DNA of 12,311 nt from Deltaproteobacteria bacterium RIFOXYA12_FULL_61_11 (GTDB lineage: Bacteria; Bdellovibrionota_F; JAHFAK01; YA12-FULL-61-11): positions 1 through 12,311 of the forward strand of contig MGSU01000099.1 of assembly GCA_001799195.1 (NCBI GenBank). Reading direction: 5' to 3'. Below are positions 9,167-12,311 of the stretch, in pieces. The notes beneath the pieces were generated by a model, which was not told the DNA's origin, ran no database searches, and worked only from the letters and a program-made list of their open reading frames with translations. A program made the position numbers and the translations under genes. The number at the start of each line of letters is the position of its first letter. Position 1 is the stretch's first letter.

Positions 9167-10849
9167 ATGCCAAGGCATACTCATCAACCACACAATAAAA
9201 ACGATACGATGGAAAAACGGGCGGCTGAGTTGGCCGTTGCCAACCGAGAACTTGCCTTTCAAAATGAAGAGAAGGAAAAACGGGCGGCGGAATTAGTCAT
9301 TGCCGATCAAGAGCTTCTCTACCAGAACAAAGAGAAGGAAAAACGGGCGGCGGAATTAGTCATTGCCAACCAAGAACTTCTCTTTCAAAACGAAGAGAAG
9401 GAAAAACGGGCGGCGGAGTTGGTCGTTGCCAACCAAGAACTTCTCTTCCAAAACGAAGAGAAGGAAAAACGGGCGGCGGAGTTGGTCGTTGCCAACCAAG
9501 AGCTTCTCTTTCAAAACAAAGAGAAGGAAAAACGGGCGGCGGAATTAGTCGTTGCCAACCAAGAGCTTCTCTTTCAAAACAAAGAGAAGGAAAAACGGGC
9601 GGCGGAATTAGTCGTTGCCAACCAAGAGCTTCTCTTCCAGAACGAAGAGAAGGAAAAACGGGCGGCGGAATTGGTCGTTGCCAACCAAGAACTTCTCTTT
9701 CAAAACGAAGAGAAGGAAAAACGGGCGGCGGAATTAGTCGTTGCCCATCAAGAAACTGTCCGCCGCCTGAAAAACATCCAGGCTTTGCAGAAAATCGATC
9801 AAGCCATCGCAGGCAGCCTCGACTTAGACCTTACTTTGAACGTCATCCTCGAACAAGTCAAAACTCAGTTGAATGTCGATGCCGCCGCTGTTTTGCTACT
9901 CAACCAACACACCCAAATATTTGAATTCAAAGCGGGGCTTGGCTTTCGAAGTAAAGCCATTGAGCGTTCACGCCTGCGGCTAGGTGAGGGATATTGCGGT
10001 CGCGCTGCGTTGGAACGAAGGACGGTGAGCATCCCTAATCTGCTCGAGAATAGCTCCCAATTCGACCGCGCTCAGCTTCTTGCTGACGAAGGTTTTGTAA
10101 CGTATTTCGGAGCCCCTCTCATTGCCAAAGGCCAGGTGAACGGAGTGCTAGAAATCTTTCATCGCCTGCCACCTGCACCTGACGAGAACTTGTTGGATTT
10201 CTTGCTGATACTGGCCGGGCAAACGGCTATTGCAGTGGATAGCGCCAGTCTTTTCATTGAATTAAAACGCTCCAACGCTCAACTGTTCGCGGCGTATGAT
10301 TCCACCATTGAAGGCTGGTCACATGCGCTGGATTTGCGCGATAAAGAGACTGAAGGCCACACCCTGCGCGTTACGGAAATGGCGTTGAAACTTGCACGCG
10401 CGGCGGGAATTACCGAAGAAGAGTTGGTACACGTACGGCGCGGTGCGCTCTTGCATGATATTGGTAAGATGGGTGTACCAGACTACATTCTTCTCAAACC
10501 AGGTAAACTAACAGACGAAGAATGGGTAGCCATGCGTCAGCATCCTACCTTTGCCTTTGAATTACTCTCTCCCATTGCGTACCTTCGCTCCGCGTTGGAC
10601 ATCCCTTACTGCCACCACGAAAAGTGGGACGGAAGCGGTTATCCACGCGGGCTGAAAGGTGAGCAAATTCCACGGACAGCACGTCTCTTCGCGATCATTG
10701 ATGTTTGGGATGCCCTCCTCTTTGATCGCCCGTATCGTCAGGGTTGGTCGGAAGAAAGGGTCCGTGAACATATCCGATCACTTACCGGAACGCATTTTGA
10801 CCCCGAGGCCGTAGCATTGTTTTTTCGTGCGGTACATGGAAAGCCGTAA
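9167..10849 (+). CDS. Coiled-coil/GAF/HD-GYP cyclic-di-GMP phosphodiesterase
   Basis: The 560-residue protein has three parts. Residues 15-200 are nine tandem 21-residue repeats of the type EKEKRAAELVVANQEL, predicted to form one long charged helix or coiled coil. Residues about 205-345 are a GAF domain (LQKIDQAIAGSLD to AGQTAIAVDSASLF). Residues about 360-556 are an HD-GYP domain with H430-D431 (HDIGK), MRQHP, H483-H484 and the signature HHEKWDGSGYPRGLKG (GYP at 491-493), plus D in AIIDVWDAL. All metal ligands appear present, so it should hydrolyse c-di-GMP to pGpG or GMP in response to a GAF-bound ligand. No membrane segment or receiver domain is seen. The ATG at 9167 is chosen because AGGGGA precedes it by nine bases; an in-frame ATG at 9209 lacks such a site. 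GC is lower than in the flanking genes. Confidence 0.93.
   Translation: MPRHTHQPHNKNDTMEKRAAELAVANRELAFQNEEKEKRAAELVIADQELLYQNKEKEKRAAELVIANQELLFQNEEKEKRAAELVVANQELLFQNEEKEKRAAELVVANQELLFQNKEKEKRAAELVVANQELLFQNKEKEKRAAELVVANQELLFQNEEKEKRAAELVVANQELLFQNEEKEKRAAELVVAHQETVRRLKNIQALQKIDQAIAGSLDLDLTLNVILEQVKTQLNVDAAAVLLLNQHTQIFEFKAGLGFRSKAIERSRLRLGEGYCGRAALERRTVSIPNLLENSSQFDRAQLLADEGFVTYFGAPLIAKGQVNGVLEIFHRLPPAPDENLLDFLLILAGQTAIAVDSASLFIELKRSNAQLFAAYDSTIEGWSHALDLRDKETEGHTLRVTEMALKLARAAGITEEELVHVRRGALLHDIGKMGVPDYILLKPGKLTDEEWVAMRQHPTFAFELLSPIAYLRSALDIPYCHHEKWDGSGYPRGLKGEQIPRTARLFAIIDVWDALLFDRPYRQGWSEERVREHIRSLTGTHFDPEAVALFFRAVHGKP
9211..9754 (+). repeat. In-frame 63-bp tandem repeat array (nine copies, last one partial)
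   Basis: Copies begin at 9211, 9274, 9337, 9400, 9463, 9526, 9589, 9652 and 9715, exactly 63 bp apart. Adjacent copies are nearly identical; those at 9463 and 9526 differ at 2 of 63 positions. The first copy and the last are the most diverged. Each unit encodes 21 residues, that is three heptads, so copy gain or loss keeps both reading frame and heptad register. Confidence 0.97.
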
Positions 10850-10924
10850 GCCCCACGGGGGGGCGCGGCTAGAATGTGCTAGAAAGCCAAGCAGGGATCA
10901 AAGTACAGTTTCTGAGGGTAGCAA

Positions 10925-12311
10925 TCAGTAGACCCGCAGTTCGTAGATTCTGGCGACGTTCGAACCATGAGTCGCGTCGATCATGACCCGAACCTTGGTG
11001 GTGGACACCGGGGTGAACGTGTGGCTCCGATGGCGGAAGAGGTTGTCTTTGATGGTCGCAACGGTGCTGTACGCACCATTCACCATGGTTTGGACCCGGT
11101 AGTCGCGGATCATCTCGGGATTTCCCGGCATCGGGTTCTCCTGACCCTCGAGCAAGGATTCGAAGTACAGCTCTACGCGTTCGACCTGGGTACTACGGGG
11201 CAGGGTTACCTCCAGCCATTGGGGTAAGCTCTTGGAGGGATCCGAGGCCCACTTGTTCCAAGCATAGAGGCGGTTGGTGCACGTCTCCCCGCAATTGTTC
11301 GGCGCATGGTTACCGATATTGTAGCGTTTGCCGTTCGCGGCGTTCTGGGGATACCAACTCTCGATTCCGTCAGGACTGAAATACACGGCGTAGAAACCGT
11401 CGTACACCGTGAAGGTGATGCCGTCGCCCGACGATACTCGGTACGCGTTGTCGAGGGTATTGGTCATCAGACTGATACTCAGGTCGGGGTGCTTGTCGAG
11501 GAAGAACCAGATGTATTCGTAGGCCGCGATATCGGTCTGCACCTTGAATTCGACCCAGTTCGCTCCGGGCGGCACACTGGCGGTGACGGCTTTGAGGTCA
11601 GTGCGCGAGGAGGTAGTGCGGGGCAGGTGCTCTCCGCGCAGGTGGAGGGTAAGGCTCCGCGCTTCGGCCGAGGCGTTGCGCAAATGGCAGAAGATGCTGT
11701 CGATGCGCTTGTTCACGGCGAGGTAGACCTGACCCTTGTGGTACACCCCCATCGGGTGGGCGGTGTCGCCGAGGGTGAGGTTCGAACGATTGAGGACGAT
11801 CGCGGGTTTGCTGCTCGACGCCGAGAAGATACCACCGAGAGCGAGGTCAGAGGGATCGGCATTGGAAAGTCCGGGTATCAGGGCATCCTCACGGAGGAGC
11901 AACTGCTGCAATTCGCCGAGGTGTTGAGCCCGCACCTGCCGGGGAGAAAGACCGTACTTCTTGCACAGCGAGGCTGCGGCGCCGATGGCTTGCCCCATGG
12001 TGGCATTGGTGACCATGACCCGAGTGGAGCCCAACGCCTCGCGCGTGGCCGAGAGATTCCTCCCCGCCATCATGAGGTTAGAGAGGTCTTTTGAATAGAG
12101 GGCGCCAAAGGGAATGGAATAGGGTTGGACGTACTCGTGGGTGCAGGGCCACTCGTTGTGCAGCTTGGTGTTGAAGAAGAAGCCCTCTGCGGGATGGACG
12201 TCGATAGGCCAGCCGCCCACGGCCACACGGTCGTCGAAGAGCCTTGCCTGCCGGATATCCTCGGCCTGTAAGAGGACATCCCCGATAATCCTCCGGGATT
12301 CGCGTTTACCG
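10925..12311 (-). CDS. FAD-dependent oxidoreductase with C-terminal discoidin-like domain (partial, N-terminus outside window)
   Basis: The frame is open to the right edge (461 codons seen), so the N-terminal FAD-binding Rossmann motif is not visible. The visible part begins with GKRESRRIIGD, then VAVGGWPIDVHPAEG, PYSIPFGALY, NLMMAGRNLSATREALGS and MGQAIGAAASL. These are the characteristic blocks of the FAD_oxidored family (PF12831), whose members are flavoproteins of mostly unknown substrate, often in carbohydrate-rich accessory regions. A middle beta-rich region follows. The last 115 or so residues (from about WNKWASDPSKS to the end ARIYELRVY) look like an F5/8 type C (discoidin) carbohydrate-binding domain, which suggests a secreted or surface enzyme acting on a glycan or bound to one. 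The gene converges with the HD-GYP gene, 75 bp between stops. The oxidoreductase family is confident, the substrate unknown. Confidence 0.85.
   Translation of the reverse strand, partial: GKRESRRIIGDVLLQAEDIRQARLFDDRVAVGGWPIDVHPAEGFFFNTKLHNEWPCTHEYVQPYSIPFGALYSKDLSNLMMAGRNLSATREALGSTRVMVTNATMGQAIGAAASLCKKYGLSPRQVRAQHLGELQQLLLREDALIPGLSNADPSDLALGGIFSASSSKPAIVLNRSNLTLGDTAHPMGVYHKGQVYLAVNKRIDSIFCHLRNASAEARSLTLHLRGEHLPRTTSSRTDLKAVTASVPPGANWVEFKVQTDIAAYEYIWFFLDKHPDLSISLMTNTLDNAYRVSSGDGITFTVYDGFYAVYFSPDGIESWYPQNAANGKRYNIGNHAPNNCGETCTNRLYAWNKWASDPSKSLPQWLEVTLPRSTQVERVELYFESLLEGQENPMPGNPEMIRDYRVQTMVNGAYSTVATIKDNLFRHRSHTFTPVSTTKVRVMIDATHGSNVARIYELRVY

Larger units (their letters stand above)
8371..10849. 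other. Compositional island (probable horizontally acquired segment)
   Basis: GC content drops abruptly from GC-rich flanks to about 36% at 8371-8700 and is then about 50% through the end of the HD-GYP gene, before GC-rich sequence returns at about 10925. Counts are by eye. No transposase, integrase, terminal inverted repeat or target-site duplication was found at the edges, so the mechanism is unknown, and the two GC levels suggest more than one origin. Confidence 0.6.

Noticed and set aside
9211-9754. CRISPR array
   Set aside because: The repeats are contiguous 63-bp units without unique spacers and encode an in-frame coiled coil.
10850-10924. Intrinsic terminator from the GCCCC/GGGGC inversion just after the HD-GYP stop
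   Set aside because: The stem is only five base pairs and no T-run follows.

Overview
The window is a GC-rich (roughly 60% or more by eye) bacterial chromosome segment with good Shine-Dalgarno sites and a Gram-negative gene repertoire: a signal-peptide beta-propeller, a GAF/HisKA sensor kinase, HD-GYP signalling and a class II ribonucleotide reductase. A Pseudomonadota-like host is my best guess. It is an inference; there is no rRNA or other lineage marker.

Left part (1-5518). A minus-strand pair encodes tyrosine phenol-lyase (tpl, 1110-2510) and, 26 bp downstream, a sensor histidine kinase cut off by the left edge just after its H-box. A 680-bp gene-free region separates tpl from the divergent, plus-strand adenosylcobalamin-dependent ribonucleotide reductase (nrdJ, 3191-5518), which carries a TSCPD domain and a Cys-rich tail.

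Middle (5600-8223). An exported seven-repeat PD40/TolB-type beta-propeller protein (plus) converges on a divergent NRAMP-family transporter (minus). A 21-bp direct repeat (20/21 identical, copies exactly 1500 bp apart) brackets the transporter; the left copy contains the stop codon of the propeller gene. This looks like the trace of an insertion or duplication.

Right part (about 8370-12311). Composition drops abruptly to about 36% GC at 8371-8700, where there is a small three-helix membrane ORF and an overlapping 57-codon ORF. It then stays intermediate through a c-di-GMP HD-GYP phosphodiesterase (9167-10849), whose N-terminus is nine tandem 21-residue (63-bp) coiled-coil repeats followed by GAF. 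GC-rich sequence resumes with a minus-strand FAD-dependent oxidoreductase carrying a C-terminal discoidin-like domain, cut by the right edge. The 8370-10850 stretch is the accessory part and is probably acquired DNA.

No tRNA, rRNA, CRISPR array, transposase or integrase is visible. The most unusual items are the expanded coiled-coil array, the tpl-kinase pair, the repeat-bracketed atypical NRAMP gene and the AT-rich patch of unrecognised small ORFs. I do not see a complete, clearly new multi-gene system.
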